64,000 nucleotides of DNA from Natranaeroarchaeum aerophilus (GCF_023638055.1 NZ_JAKRVY010000002.1:372001-436000), one strand, 5' to 3'; shown: positions 15,702 through 25,270, numbered from the stretch's first letter. Translations and numbers: made by a program. Notes: generated by a model from the letters alone, not told the origin.

Positions 15702-17960
15702 CTACTGGAACGTCCGTCCCAGTTCGCTCTGGCCGTCGGGCTCGCTCCGGGTGATCTCCGATTCGAGCTCCTCGTAGCGTTCTCGCACTTCCTCAGTCAC
15801 ACTCGGGCCGACCTCGTCCAGCGCGTCCTCGAAGTGTTCGCGGGTGATCCGGACGTTCTCGATGCTTTCTCCGATCTCCTCGGGATCGACCGAGTTGATG
15901 AACTCGCGGGAGGCGGCCATCGACGCCTCGCGGGTCACGGCTTCGATGTCTGCACCGACGAAGCCCTCGGTCTCGCTGGCGAGCCAGTCGAGATCGATGC
16001 CATCGGCCAGCGGTTTGTCCCGCGTGTGGACCGCGAAGATCGCCCTGCGGGCGTCCTCGTCGGGGACGGGAACGTGGACGTGTCGGTCCAGTCGGCCGGG
16101 ACGGAGCAGTGCGTCGTCGATCAGGTCGGGGCGGTTCGTCGTGGCGATAACCACGACGTCTTCGAGCTGTTCGAGCCCGTCGAGCTCTGTCAGCAGCTGT
16201 GAGACGACACGTTCGCCGACGTTCGAGTCCCCGCCGCCGGAGCCACGTTCGGTCGCGATGGCGTCGATCTCGTCGAAGAAGACGACAGTAGGGGCGTTCT
16301 CGCGCGCTTTGGAGAACACCTCGCGGACGCCCTTCTCGGACTCGCCGACCCACTTGCTGAGCAGCTCGGGCCCCTTGATCGAGATGAAGTTCGAGTCGGC
16401 CTCGTTGGCGACGGCCTTGGCCATCAGCGTCTTGCCGGTTCCGGGCGGACCGTACAGCAACACGCCTTTCGCGGCCTGCATGTCCATCTGCTCGAACACC
16501 TCGGGGTATTCGAGGGGCCACTGGATCGTCTCGACTAACCCCTCTTTGGTGTCTTCGAGACCCCCCACGTCGTCCCACGTGACGTCGGGTACCTCGACGA
16601 ACACCTCGCGGAGTGCGGAGGGTTCGATCCCCTTGATCGCCTCCCTGAAGTCCCGTTCGGTGACCTGCAACGAGTCGAGGATCTCGGCGTCGATCTCCTC
16701 GCTATCGAGATCGATCTCCGGCCGGATCCGCCGGAGCGCATTCATCGCGGCCTCTTTGGTGAGGCTGGCGAGGTCAGCGCCGACGAAACCGTGGGTGTTC
16801 TCGGCGTAGGCTTCGAGATCGAACTCCTCTTCGAGCGGCATCCCGCGCGTGTGGACCTGCAGGATCTCTTCACGGCCGCTCTTGTCGGGCACGCTGATCT
16901 CGATCTCGCGGTCGAACCGGCCCCCACGTCGAAGCGCCGGATCGATGGCGTCGACGCGGTTCGTCGCCGCGATGACGGTCACCTGACCCCGTTCTTCGAG
17001 CCCGTCCATCAGGCTCAGTAGCTGTGCAACGACGCGGCGTTCGACGTCGCCACCAGCTTCGCCGCGCTCTGGCGCGATCGAGTCGATTTCGTCGATGAAG
17101 ATGATCGCGGGGGCGTTCTCCTCGGCCTCCTCGAACACTTCACGGAGCTGTTCCTCGCTCTCGCCGTAGTACTTCGACATGATCTCCGGGCCGGAGATGG
17201 TGTCGAAGTAGGCGTCGATCTCGTTGGCGACGGCCTTGGCCATCAGCGTCTTGCCGGTCCCTGGCGGACCGTGCAGCAGGACACCCTTTGGCGGTTCGAT
17301 GCCAAGCTGCTGGAACAGCTCGGGGTGGCGCATCGGCAACTCGATCATCTCGCGAACCTGTTCGAGCTCGCTGTCGAGTCCGCCGATGTCCTCGTAGGCC
17401 ACCGAGGGACCGGCCTCGGAGCGTTCGGCCTGCCCGTCGATCTGTTCGGCGGGCGTTTCGCTGATCTCGATATCGGTCGAGTCAGTGACGACGACGGTTC
17501 CGCCCGGCTCGGTGTTGGCGATCTTCAGCGGCACCGATTGACCGCTGCCGGACATGGGGCCAAAGGAGAGCGGGAACGGCACCGTCTGGTTCTCCGTGAT
17601 TGCCTGTCCGCTCAGCTTGTCGCGGACGAGCGGCCCGATGTTCCCGCGGATACGAAGGTTCTGTGGGAGTGCGACCGTTATGCTGGTCGCGGGCTGGACG
17701 TCCGCCTTCTCGATGGTTACGCGGTCATCGATCCCGACGTCGGCCTCCTGTCGGAGACGGCCGTCGATCCGGATGACGTTTCGCCCCTCGTCCTCGGGGT
17801 AGCCCGGCCAGACGCGAGCGACCGCTTTTCGTCCCTCACTGCCCTCGATGACGATATAGTCGCCGTTCTCTAGCTCCAGTTCGCGCATCGACGCCCGGTC
17901 GACCGCGGCGAGTCCCCGCCCTGCGTCCTTCTGCTTGAGTGGTTTGACAGTAAGTCTCAT
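15702..17960 (-). CDS. cdc48: CDC48/VAT-type AAA+ ATPase
   Basis: The 752-residue protein has an N-terminal double-psi barrel and CDC48 domain (1-185) and two AAA modules. Module 1 has GPPGTGKT near residue 234 with [14 protein letters not shown]; module 2 has GPPGTGKT near residue 508 with [14 protein letters not shown] and the second-region arginines in RPGRLDRHV. It unfolds proteins for degradation or remodelling in the cytosol. It follows the Hsp20-like gene with an ATGA overlap, so the two are translated together from the promoter at 18205-18236. The C-terminus lacks a clear HbYX proteasome-docking tail. Confidence 0.95.
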   Translation of the reverse strand: MRLTVKPLKQKDAGRGLAAVDRASMRELELENGDYIVIEGSEGRKAVARVWPGYPEDEGRNVIRIDGRLRQEADVGIDDRVTIEKADVQPATSITVALPQNLRIRGNIGPLVRDKLSGQAITENQTVPFPLSFGPMSGSGQSVPLKIANTEPGGTVVVTDSTDIEISETPAEQIDGQAERSEAGPSVAYEDIGGLDSELEQVREMIELPMRHPELFQQLGIEPPKGVLLHGPPGTGKTLMAKAVANEIDAYFDTISGPEIMSKYYGESEEQLREVFEEAEENAPAIIFIDEIDSIAPERGEAGGDVERRVVAQLLSLMDGLEERGQVTVIAATNRVDAIDPALRRGGRFDREIEISVPDKSGREEILQVHTRGMPLEEEFDLEAYAENTHGFVGADLASLTKEAAMNALRRIRPEIDLDSEEIDAEILDSLQVTERDFREAIKGIEPSALREVFVEVPDVTWDDVGGLEDTKEGLVETIQWPLEYPEVFEQMDMQAAKGVLLYGPPGTGKTLMAKAVANEADSNFISIKGPELLSKWVGESEKGVREVFSKARENAPTVVFFDEIDAIATERGSGGGDSNVGERVVSQLLTELDGLEQLEDVVVIATTNRPDLIDDALLRPGRLDRHVHVPVPDEDARRAIFAVHTRDKPLADGIDLDWLASETEGFVGADIEAVTREASMAASREFINSVDPEEIGESIENVRITREHFEDALDEVGPSVTEEVRERYEELESEITRSEPDGQSELGRTFQ

Positions 17961-18199
17961 CGTCCGTCCTCCAGTTCGATAGTGAGGATACCGTTTTTGA
18001 TAAACGCTTTCGCGCCATCCTCGGGCAGATCGAGATCGATCTGGTCGCCCTCCTCAGGGACGACGATCGCCGTATCACCGACGACCTCTACGTTTGCCGC
18101 TACGTCGCTACCCAGATCGGCCACGATCCGGTGAGCACCATCAGCCTCGTACTCCCGGACGTGGCGTTCGTCACGCCGTGAAAACTGTTCTATATTCAT
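17957..18199 (-). CDS. Small Hsp20-like protein coupled to cdc48
   Basis: The 80-residue product starts [18 protein letters not shown] and ends [19 protein letters not shown]. The last part matches the conserved C-terminal strand of alpha-crystallin domains (F-x-NG-x-L-x-I), but most of that domain is missing. The start at 18199 was chosen because the predicted transcription start lies just upstream and excludes the longer frame. The ATGA overlap with cdc48 suggests stoichiometric synthesis, perhaps as an adaptor. It may belong to the family called DUF7127, which I cannot confirm. Confidence 0.78.
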   Translation of the reverse strand: MNIEQFSRRDERHVREYEADGAHRIVADLGSDVAANVEVVGDTAIVVPEEGDQIDLDLPEDGAKAFIKNGILTIELEDGR

Positions 18200-18204
18200 G
18201 ATTC

Positions 18205-18236
18205 CTAACAATAGGTTAGTCACAAAACTATATAAA
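18205..18236 (-). promoter_or_regulatory. Promoter with operator-like palindrome for hsp20-like/cdc48
   Basis: A strong TATA box (plus strand TATATAAA, 18229-18236) predicts initiation near 18206 and a leader of only a few bases. Directly at that point lies an exact inverted repeat CTAAC-AATAG-GTTAG (18205-18219). A protein bound there would block initiation, which fits a repressed, stress-inducible chaperone promoter. Confidence 0.6.
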
Positions 18237-18372
18237 TCTTCCGCTAAAAATCGCAGTACGGCAAAGTTTGATAGTAAAAAGACGAATTGCGGTTCATGCT
18301 GTTCTCGGAGAGTTGCCCCTCCGGCCTACACCCATGGCGAACATTCACATCGGCATGTGGCCAAGTATTCCT

Positions 18373-19161
18373 ATGGAGAGTATCACACACCACGGCCGGG
18401 TAACAGCCTACCGCCGAACTGATCGCGGTGGCGACGGCCCCGTTGTACTGTTCGTTCACGGCAGCGGCGCGACCGGTGACGTCTGGCGGGGCCAGCGCTC
18501 GCTCGCAGATCGATACGAGGTTGTCACGCTCGATCTGAGCGGTCACGGGGAGTCAGAAGACGTCGATGTTAGTTCGGGCTATGAGGCCCTGTCGGCCTAC
18601 GCTACCGATGTCGTCACGGTCGCTCGCGAGGTCGGTGCGGACGTCCTCGTCGGGAGCTCGCTGGGCGGGGCAGTTGTCCAGCACGTCGCGCTCGAACGAA
18701 ACTACGATCCGGCTGCGATCGTACTGACCGGGACCGGCGCGAAACCGGCGGTTCTGGAGGACCTGCTCGGCTGGCTGGACGACGATTTCGAGCGTGCGGT
18801 CGAGTTCCTCCACGAGGACGGGCGGCTGTTCTACGATCCGGACGAGGAACTCCGGACGGCGTCGGCGGACGCCATGCACTCGGTGGGCCAGGAGGTCACT
18901 CGCCGCGATTTCCGGACCTGCCACGTCTTCGATGCCCGGGACCGGATCGGCGAGATAGCGGTGCCCGCCCTCGCCGTCTACGGCGAACACGATCAGTTGA
19001 CGCCGCCGCGCTATCACGAGTATCTGGCCGACGAACTGCCCGATTCCGCCCGGGCGTCGATCGGTGACGCCGCCCACCTCGCGATGCTCGAACGACCCAA
19101 CGCGTTCAACGCGGCGCTCGAACGGTTCTTCGAGGAGCTAGACGAGAACGGCTCAGTATAG
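18373..19161 (+). CDS. Alpha/beta hydrolase
   Basis: The 262-residue protein has the oxyanion-hole region LFVHGSGATGDVW, nucleophile elbow VGSSLGG (Ser), acid in YGEHDQLTPP and final His in GDAAHLAMLERP, all typical of alpha/beta-hydrolase fold esterases. Substrate is unknown. The start MESITHHGR was chosen because related haloarchaeal hydrolases begin there; upstream in-frame ATGs exist at 18334 and 18268. It is divergent from the cdc48 unit and overlaps panB convergently by 9 bp. Confidence 0.88.
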   Translation: MESITHHGRVTAYRRTDRGGDGPVVLFVHGSGATGDVWRGQRSLADRYEVVTLDLSGHGESEDVDVSSGYEALSAYATDVVTVAREVGADVLVGSSLGGAVVQHVALERNYDPAAIVLTGTGAKPAVLEDLLGWLDDDFERAVEFLHEDGRLFYDPDEELRTASADAMHSVGQEVTRRDFRTCHVFDARDRIGEIAVPALAVYGEHDQLTPPRYHEYLADELPDSARASIGDAAHLAMLERPNAFNAALERFFEELDENGSV

Positions 19162-19968
19162 CTCGTCCAGTTCGTCGGCGTCCTGGCTGTGCTCCTCGGC
19201 GGGGAACTCACCCTCCGACACCGCGTCGACGTAGCCGTCGATCGCCGACTGCATCTCCGTCCGGACGTCGCCGAACTGCTCGGCAAAGGGCGGCGACCAC
19301 TCTCCCAGCCCAATGACGTCGTTGAACACGAGCACCTGTCCATCCGTTTCCGGACCGGCACCGATACCGATCGTCGGGATTTCCAGTTCCTCAGTAATCT
19401 TCGCCGCCAGATTCGCGGGGACGTGTTCGAGGACGAGCGAAAAGGCACCCGCCTCCTCGTGAGCGCGTGCGAGTTCGAGGATCTCCCGTGCGGCCTCGGG
19501 ATCGGCTCCCTGCTGGGTGTAGCCGCCGAGTTCGTTGATCCGCTGGGGCGTCAGCCCCAGATGCGCCATGACGGGAATGCCGAGTTGGTGAAGACGCTCG
19601 GTCAACTCAATCGTGTGCTCGCTACATTCCAGTTTGACCGCGTCCGCGCGAGCCTCCTTGAGCATCCGCCCGGCGTTCTCGATGCTCGTCTTGCGGTCCA
19701 TGCCGTAGCTCAGGAACGGCATGTCCGCCACGACCAGCGCGTCCTCGACCCCTCTGGCCACCGCGGCGGTCCTGCTCGCCACCTCGTCGACGGTCACCGG
19801 AAGCGTCGAGTCGTAGCCGAGTACGACGTTTCCCATGCTGTCGCCGACCAGAATAATGTCGACGCCACCCTCGTCGATCAACTCGGCGGTCGGCGTATCG
19901 TACGCCGTCAGCATCGTGATCGGCTCCCCGCCCTTCCTGGCGCGGACGTCCTGTACGGTCAGTGCCAT
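19153..19968 (-). CDS. panB: 3-Methyl-2-oxobutanoate hydroxymethyltransferase
   Basis: PanB makes ketopantoate from 2-oxoisovalerate using a one-carbon unit from methylene-pterin, the first step toward pantothenate and CoA. Motifs include ITMLTAYDTPTAELIDEGG at the start, LVGDSMGNVVLGYDST (metal-binding Asp region), DMPFLSYG, VKLECSE and GIPVMAHLGLTPQ. The 271 residues match the family length of about 265-275. A TATA-like TAATTAAA at 19990-19997 lies the right distance for a leaderless mRNA. Haloarchaea combine bacterial-type PanB with archaeal later steps. Confidence 0.95.
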   Translation of the reverse strand: MALTVQDVRARKGGEPITMLTAYDTPTAELIDEGGVDIILVGDSMGNVVLGYDSTLPVTVDEVASRTAAVARGVEDALVVADMPFLSYGMDRKTSIENAGRMLKEARADAVKLECSEHTIELTERLHQLGIPVMAHLGLTPQRINELGGYTQQGADPEAAREILELARAHEEAGAFSLVLEHVPANLAAKITEELEIPTIGIGAGPETDGQVLVFNDVIGLGEWSPPFAEQFGDVRTEMQSAIDGYVDAVSEGEFPAEEHSQDADELDELY

Positions 19969-20035
19969 ACAGAATGGTTGTCGATGGGATAATTAAATGG
20001 CCGGGAAGCGGGTCGTCGGCGTTCCCGATGGAGGG

Positions 20036-20043
20036 TATATAAG
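20036..20043 (+). promoter_or_regulatory. TATA box for the small membrane protein gene
   Basis: TATATAAG lies about 26-33 nt before the ATG at 20069, supporting that start and a leaderless transcript rather than the in-frame ATG at 19997, which lies upstream of this promoter. Confidence 0.65.
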
Positions 20044-20068
20044 TACGTCCCGCGCCGAATCCGGCAAT

Positions 20069-20308
20069 ATGTACGGAGTCCGTGAGATACTGGCCGCCGT
20101 TCTCGCATTCGGGATCGGCCTCGCCTTGCTGGTCGCACCGAACACCGTAGCACGGCTGCAGTTTTTCGCCCACGGCCCGACCACCGGTAGACACGGCGAG
20201 TACGGTGACGACAGAGTACTCACCGAGAAACAGGCGTGGATCGCACGTGCGATCGGACTGGTTCCGATCGGGCTCGCGGGCTACATTCTGTCCGTACCGC
20301 TGTTGTGA
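20069..20308 (+). CDS. Small hypothetical membrane protein
   Basis: The 79-residue protein has one hydrophobic segment near the N-terminus (EILAAVLAFGIGLALLVAP) and a second at the C-terminus (AIGLVPIGLAGYILSVPLL), separated by a polar loop with FAHGPTTGRHGEYGDD. No family is recognised beyond a general likeness to short haloarchaeal membrane proteins. The promoter position supports this start. It is convergent with the TorD-like gene. Confidence 0.75.
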   Translation: MYGVREILAAVLAFGIGLALLVAPNTVARLQFFAHGPTTGRHGEYGDDRVLTEKQAWIARAIGLVPIGLAGYILSVPLL

Positions 20309-20320
20309 CCGGACCAACCC

Positions 20321-20923
20321 TCAGTCGACGTATCGCTCGCCGACAGCGTCGACGACCGCGTCGAGCGTCCGGACGGCCCACAGATAGAACGCCGAGTCCG
20401 ATGTCTCCTCGACGCGCTCGCGGAACGCCGGAATCCAGTCGAAGTGCGCGCCGTGGAAACGGGCGTACTCCTGGTACTGTTCGGCATCCAGCAGGAGACT
20501 TGCGTACTCCAGCAACAGTGATATATGATCGGCCGGATACTCCGGCGGGACCTCGGCCTCGAGTGCCTCGTACCGACCCTTCATGTCGCTGGCGGGCGGT
20601 CCCGACAGGATTCCGCGCTCGGTCCCGTCCCACCACTGCTCGTAGGCGGACTCGGCGGGTGGGGCATACTCGCCCTCGAACGCCTCGAACGTACGGAGAT
20701 ACTCATGTCGGAGCGTGGCCAGGTCTTCGACCGGCGGAACGGCTTCGACGGTCGATAGCGCCGTCGGTCCCGTGCCGAACGTCGTTTCGAGCGTCCCGTC
20801 ACGAATCGCTGCGAGGAAGTCTTCGTCGGGATGCTGGAAACACGAGGCGAGCGCGGCGTACAGTTCGGCGTGTCGTGTACTCATACGGTGACTCCGGTCG
20901 GAGATAGCTTGAAGATTGGTCAT
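20321..20923 (-). CDS. TorD/DmsD-family molybdoenzyme maturation chaperone
   Basis: TorD-family chaperones bind the Tat signal of a molybdoenzyme and help cofactor insertion before export. The 200-residue all-alpha protein contains the family pattern LRHEYLRTFEAFEGEYAPPAESAYEQ and later PADHISLLLEYASLLL. Its ATG overlaps the stop of the NrfD gene (ATGA at 20920-20923), although a second ATG 39 nt further in (20884) would also give a complete domain. It is the last gene of the molybdoenzyme operon and most likely serves the catalytic subunit encoded at 22563-24890. Confidence 0.88.
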   Translation of the reverse strand: MTNLQAISDRSHRMSTRHAELYAALASCFQHPDEDFLAAIRDGTLETTFGTGPTALSTVEAVPPVEDLATLRHEYLRTFEAFEGEYAPPAESAYEQWWDGTERGILSGPPASDMKGRYEALEAEVPPEYPADHISLLLEYASLLLDAEQYQEYARFHGAHFDWIPAFRERVEETSDSAFYLWAVRTLDAVVDAVGERYVD

Positions 20924-21945
20924 CCGACGACCACCGGCTGGTGGATCGCCGCGTAGACGATCAGGAACCGCAGCATGAACGAACCGGCTATGACTAGCCC
21001 GAACTTCGCCGAACAGATCGGCTTCGTCATCAGCTTGTTCTCCTCCCGGAGGAACTCGACAGCCTGCTGGGCACCCGATATCAGGAGTGGGACCACGAGT
21101 CCGAGCCCGAGTACGCCAACCCAGAGCAAGGGACCGTACGGTCCGGTGAGTGAGGCGTACGTTTCGGTAGCTGCGACGCCGCCCGTTGCGAGCGTGTACA
21201 GCAGGATTCCCAGGATGACGATTTCGACGGTGATGACCGCGTCGTCGAACAGGCTAAACCGATGGACGAGATGGCTGTCGATGTTGCTGGCCAGCTGGGC
21301 GAGCATCACGACTGCCGCCGTCCCGGCCGAGACGCCACTGGCCAGGAACAACAGCGGGAGTAGCCGTGGATCCCACAGGGGGACGTTCCAGCCGACGTCG
21401 CTCAACAGTAGCCCGGTGTAGACGACCACAAGCACTGCCAGTCCGACGCCGACCAGTCGTACACCCATGTCGAGGATACCCGTGGGACGGGTCGCGTCGG
21501 CCAGCCGGTCCAGCAGCCCTTCGACGCCGAGTTTCGCAACCAGCTGTCGGGGGAGCCCACTCGGATCGGCAGTCGCTTTGGCCCCGAACGTAGCCCACAG
21601 TAACCGCACCGTGACGAGGAGGCTGAACAGCACGATCACCCAGGTCCCGATCGCCATCCAGGATGTCCAGTTCGTGAAGCTCACGGGGAAGGTAAATGCC
21701 CGGATGAACGGTCCGGAGAGGTGCAACAGCAACGTGATCGAGCCAACGGCGATCGTGACGAACGCCGTCAGCAGTCCCCACCGGGTGACGTGCTCGTAGC
21801 CGTCGTACTCGCTTCGACCGGCGACAGTCTCGGCGATCGATGCGACCACGTACGACCCTCCCGAGACGCCCCCGAGGAAGAGGTAGACGGCGACGAAGAT
21901 GTCCCAGTGGCCCGCCTCGAGCCAGAACAGTTCTGGAGCAGTCAT
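20920..21945 (-). CDS. NrfD/PsrC-type membrane anchor subunit
   Basis: This 341-residue protein has eight or nine hydrophobic segments and begins with HWDIFVAVYLFLGGVSGGSYVVASI, the NrfD-family first helix. Members exchange electrons with menaquinol for the attached Fe-S and molybdenum subunits. It lies 6 bp after the Fe-S subunit gene and overlaps the torD-like gene. Together the three structural genes make a Psr/Phs/Ttr-type complex. The direction of electron flow, reduction of sulfur compounds or oxidation, cannot be decided from sequence. Confidence 0.9.
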   Translation of the reverse strand: MTAPELFWLEAGHWDIFVAVYLFLGGVSGGSYVVASIAETVAGRSEYDGYEHVTRWGLLTAFVTIAVGSITLLLHLSGPFIRAFTFPVSFTNWTSWMAIGTWVIVLFSLLVTVRLLWATFGAKATADPSGLPRQLVAKLGVEGLLDRLADATRPTGILDMGVRLVGVGLAVLVVVYTGLLLSDVGWNVPLWDPRLLPLLFLASGVSAGTAAVVMLAQLASNIDSHLVHRFSLFDDAVITVEIVILGILLYTLATGGVAATETYASLTGPYGPLLWVGVLGLGLVVPLLISGAQQAVEFLREENKLMTKPICSAKFGLVIAGSFMLRFLIVYAAIHQPVVVG

Positions 21946-21951
21946 GATCGG

Positions 21952-22560
21952 TTACACCTCGTAGGTGACCGCACCGGCCTCGTCGTCTTCCCGATCCGCC
22001 TCGACGATCACATTCGCCGGTTGCGAGGCGAATCGTTCGAGGGCCTCTTTGGACGCCTCGGCTTTCAGCTCACTGACTGGCCCGGCTTTGATCGCGTCGC
22101 CGACGCAGTTGTCGACACAGGCTGGCGTCGAGCCGCCGTCTTCTTGCTCCTCCCGGGGAGGCATGTCGTGGCCGCCGCCTGGCCCCTCTCCGAGACACAT
22201 GTTGCACTTCGACATGGTGCCGCCGTCGTCGTAGGTCGGCGCGCCGTACGGACACGCCCACGCACAGTAGTGACAGCCGATACAGCTGTCCCGGTCGACG
22301 GTGACGATGCCGTCTTCCTCGCGCTTTTCGATCGAATTACACGGACAGACCTTCTCGCAGGGTGCGTCCGAGCAGTGCATACACGACATCGAGATCGGCA
22401 TCGAGCTCACGTCGGGGAACTCCCCGGACTCGACGTTGCGGACCGTCCGCCACTCGTCCTGGTCCGAATCGCGGTCGTGGCGCTGTTTGCACGACACCGA
22501 ACAGGCGTGACAGCCGATACACTTGTTGGCGTCGAAGTAGAACGCCCACTGTTCGCCCAT
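21952..22560 (-). CDS. Four-cluster ferredoxin subunit (PsrB/NrfC/DmsB type)
   Basis: The 202-residue subunit contains four cysteine clusters: CIGCHACSVSCKQ, CMHCSDAPCEKVCPC, CIGCHYCAWACPYG and CNMCLGEG with a later CVDNCVG. It wires electrons between the molybdenum subunit and the membrane anchor. It has no signal peptide of its own, so it probably travels with the Tat-exported catalytic subunit. It starts 2 bp after the catalytic gene ends. Confidence 0.93.
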   Translation of the reverse strand: MGEQWAFYFDANKCIGCHACSVSCKQRHDRDSDQDEWRTVRNVESGEFPDVSSMPISMSCMHCSDAPCEKVCPCNSIEKREEDGIVTVDRDSCIGCHYCAWACPYGAPTYDDGGTMSKCNMCLGEGPGGGHDMPPREEQEDGGSTPACVDNCVGDAIKAGPVSELKAEASKEALERFASQPANVIVEADREDDEAGAVTYEV

Positions 22561-22562
22561 CG

Positions 22563-24890
22563 TCAGTCACCTCCCGTGACGTCGACGGCAACGTGTCTGT
22601 CCGGCTGTCCCGTGATCGGATCCATCTGTTTGGCGTGCAGTTTCATCGTGTTCATCCCCTCGTAGTCTTCCTGTGCCGATCCCTCGCCGAAGCCGTACTC
22701 GGCGGTGACGAAGCCGGGTTTGATCGTCTCGGTGACATGGGCCATCAGTTCGCCCTCCCCGGTCTCGGATTCGATGGTGACCATATCTCCCGTCTCGATC
22801 CCTCGCGGCTCGGCGTCGGCCGGGTTGAGATGCAGGTAGTTGCCCCGGTAGTCCTCGTCTTCGAGTTCGTTCTTCCGCGCGAACTGATCGAGACAGCGGT
22901 CGATCCCCTGATCGCTGCCATGCGAGAAGAACACCGACCGGATGTCGTAGAACTCCAGTGGGTACTCCTCGTCGAGTTCGTCGCCGTAGGTTCCCGGTGG
23001 CTGCCATTCGGGCGCCGTATCCATCCCGGCCTCCTCGGCTGCCTGGACGAACGGCGGGACCTGATCGAGGTCGAAGCTAAACGCCGGGCCGTCCTCGTCG
23101 CGCCACTGCTCGTAGCCGTACTCGCCGACGAGTTCGTAGTTCTTCTCGCCGCTGTCGAGCTCGTCGAGCGTGAGATCGACCGCCTGTAGCTGGTCGTCGA
23201 TGAACTCCTCGTGGTCGTCCCACGGGAAGTACTCGCCCCAGCCCATCGCCTCGGCGATCCCGGTCAGGATCTCCCAGTCGGGTTTCGTGTTGAACTGTGG
23301 TTCGACGGCGGCTTTCCCGCCGACGACCCACTGGTGTTCGGGATACGCGCTCCAGGAACCGGTTCCCATCGTGTCCTTTTCGAGCTGCGTGGCGTCGGCG
23401 AAGACGACGTCGGCGTTGCGCGTGACGCCGTTCCAGTAGGCGTCGACGGCGATCACGAGGTCCATCTCGTCGAGCGCGTCGAGCCAGGCCTCGGCGTTGC
23501 CGTCTTTCAGCGGCATGTCGTGGTGACAGTAGATGCCGTTGATGTGGCCGTTCTCGACCATCTCGGGCACGAGATTGTGTGCGATCCCCTCGATGTGCCG
23601 GAACGGGTATTCTCCGTACTCCTCGTACTTGTGAAGCGCAGGCTCTTTGCCCGCTGCATTGTTCGGCAGGTCGACGCCGATGGTCACGTCGGTCCCCTTG
23701 TCATCGGGTGTCCACTCACAGACCTCGAACGGATCCGCGGTCGGCGTCCCCTTCCACAGTCTGAGCCCGCCAGGACGATCGATATTACCGACCAAACCGT
23801 TCAGGGCGGTGATGTTCTGACTTGCCTTCCATCCGTTACTCACCTGGGCTGTCCCGGTCCAGATCGAGATTCCAGCGGCCGGAGCAGCCTCGGCGAACCC
23901 GCGAGCTATCTCGCGGATCTTGTCGGCGTCGATCCCGGTGATTTCTTCGGCCCACTCGGGGGTCTTGTCCGCGACTGCCTCGCGGTAGGCCTCGAAGCCA
24001 TGGGTATGTTCCTGGACGAACTCCAGATCGAGGCGGCCCTCCTGGATGATGACGTGTGCCATCGCGAGCGCGAGTGCGCCGTCGGTTCGGGGTTCGATCG
24101 GCAGCCACTCGTCGGACTTTTCGGCCGTCTCGGTGTACTGCGGATCGATCGTTACCAGCGTGGCGTCGTTCTCTTCGATCGCTTTGAGAATTCCTTTTGC
24201 CTCGAACTGCCCGGCGAACGCTTCCAGTGGGTTCCGACCCCACATGATGAGATACTCGGCGTTCTGGTAGTCCGGGATCCGGTTGTTCGAGCCGACGCCC
24301 ATCATCCCGCCCGTAACGAAGGTCGGGCCAGCACAGACGTGGACGCCTCGACCGATCCGTTCCGGCGTGCCGTAGAGGTCGCGCCAGATCGTCCGGAAGA
24401 TCGGCGTCTCCGCCCAGCTCCCGGCATCGAGAAACGTCTCCGCGCCGTGTTCGTCGTCGAATTCGCGGAGCCGCTCGGCGGTGTACTCGAAGGCTTCGTC
24501 CCAGGTCGCTTCCCGTAGCTCGCCGTCCTCGCGGATGTACGGCTGTTTGATCCGGTCGGGATCGTGCGTCTTGTCGAGCTGTGCGAGCCCCTTCGGACAG
24601 AGCGTTCCGTTCGTGCCGGGGCCGGCGCTCCCCCGGGGGTTCCCGTCGACACCCGTGATTCCGACGACCGTGTCGTCGTTGACTTTCACTTCCTGGGCAC
24701 AGTTGTGACAGCACATCCAGCAGTTGCCGAAGGCGGTCTCGGCGTTGGCGACCGGGGTCGCGGAGCGGTCCGTGGTTCCGAGCCCTGGCACGTCGTCGAG
24801 ACAGCCACCGAGCGCGGCGGCTCCCGCAGCGGCGGCGCCGGTCTTTAGCAGGTTGCGGCGGGTCAGCCCGTTCCCATCCTCGCTACTCAT
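22563..24890 (-). CDS. Molybdopterin oxidoreductase catalytic subunit, Psr/Phs-like
   Basis: The 775-residue enzyme has a Tat signal (TRRNLLKTG) with lipobox LGGC (Cys 30), so it is exported and probably lipid-anchored. A [4Fe-4S] site (Cys 57, 60, 64 and 98) is followed by the molybdopterin domains and a C-terminal dinucleotide-binding barrel ending in GQPDRHVAVDV. A cysteine in GRGVHVCAGPTF (about residue 186) sits where polysulfide/thiosulfate reductases and nitrate reductases of the Nap type coordinate molybdenum, unlike the serine of DMSO reductases. Gene context (rhodanese lipoprotein, PsrB/PsrC-like subunits) favours polysulfide, thiosulfate or tetrathionate. Arsenate or another oxyanion cannot be excluded. 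Confidence 0.92.
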   Translation of the reverse strand: MSSEDGNGLTRRNLLKTGAAAAGAAALGGCLDDVPGLGTTDRSATPVANAETAFGNCWMCCHNCAQEVKVNDDTVVGITGVDGNPRGSAGPGTNGTLCPKGLAQLDKTHDPDRIKQPYIREDGELREATWDEAFEYTAERLREFDDEHGAETFLDAGSWAETPIFRTIWRDLYGTPERIGRGVHVCAGPTFVTGGMMGVGSNNRIPDYQNAEYLIMWGRNPLEAFAGQFEAKGILKAIEENDATLVTIDPQYTETAEKSDEWLPIEPRTDGALALAMAHVIIQEGRLDLEFVQEHTHGFEAYREAVADKTPEWAEEITGIDADKIREIARGFAEAAPAAGISIWTGTAQVSNGWKASQNITALNGLVGNIDRPGGLRLWKGTPTADPFEVCEWTPDDKGTDVTIGVDLPNNAAGKEPALHKYEEYGEYPFRHIEGIAHNLVPEMVENGHINGIYCHHDMPLKDGNAEAWLDALDEMDLVIAVDAYWNGVTRNADVVFADATQLEKDTMGTGSWSAYPEHQWVVGGKAAVEPQFNTKPDWEILTGIAEAMGWGEYFPWDDHEEFIDDQLQAVDLTLDELDSGEKNYELVGEYGYEQWRDEDGPAFSFDLDQVPPFVQAAEEAGMDTAPEWQPPGTYGDELDEEYPLEFYDIRSVFFSHGSDQGIDRCLDQFARKNELEDEDYRGNYLHLNPADAEPRGIETGDMVTIESETGEGELMAHVTETIKPGFVTAEYGFGEGSAQEDYEGMNTMKLHAKQMDPITGQPDRHVAVDVTGGD

Positions 24891-25110
24891 CCGCGATCAC
24901 CTCGGCGGGGGTGTAATCGTCGCCGAACTCCTCGCGAAGCCGTTCGTCGTACTTCTCGTGGAACTCGCGTTCGGATAGCTCGCCGTTCGCGACGCGCATC
25001 GCGTCGATACCGACCTGTTTCCCGAGTTCCTGATCGTACTCGCTTTCGTCCGGATCCGTCTCGATGGCGGCCAGTGCCTCGAGCGGATCCTGGTTGTTTC
25101 CTGGGCTCAT
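24883..25110 (-). CDS. Small operon-leading protein, ferredoxin-N-terminal-like domain
   Basis: The 75-residue acidic protein (MSPGNNQDPLEALAAIE, then LGKQVGIDAMRVANGELSEREFHEKYDERLREEFG) lacks cysteines from this start. It resembles the short helical domain that precedes the Fe-S protein in some haloarchaeal molybdoenzymes. It overlaps the catalytic gene by 8 bp and is the first gene after the promoter. The start at 25110 is fixed by the TATA box at 25175-25181, which lies inside any longer reading. It may be a complex subunit or assembly helper. Confidence 0.75.
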   Translation of the reverse strand: MSPGNNQDPLEALAAIETDPDESEYDQELGKQVGIDAMRVANGELSEREFHEKYDERLREEFGDDYTPAEVIADE

Positions 25111-25158
25111 GGAGTGCTCACAGTAGAAACAACGGTTCTGGACCGCATAGGTCGCACT

Positions 25159-25181
25159 CGGGATCAATTCAGGCTTTATAT
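25159..25181 (-). promoter_or_regulatory. Promoter with shared sulfur-operon motif, copy 1
   Basis: A TATA box (plus strand TTTATAT, 25175-25181) is followed, in the direction of transcription, by the complement of CGGGATCAATTC (25159-25170). The same 12 bp and the same spacing to TATA recur at 26619-26641, 20 of 23 positions identical. The motif falls between TATA and the expected start site, a position typical for repression. Confidence 0.7.
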
Positions 25182-25270
25182 GCGGGGTGGTGTGCGTGTC
25201 GACAGACGATCAGTTCCAGCGATCAAAAAGCGTGCCGTACCCGAACGACGACAGTCGGTCAGTCGGGAAC

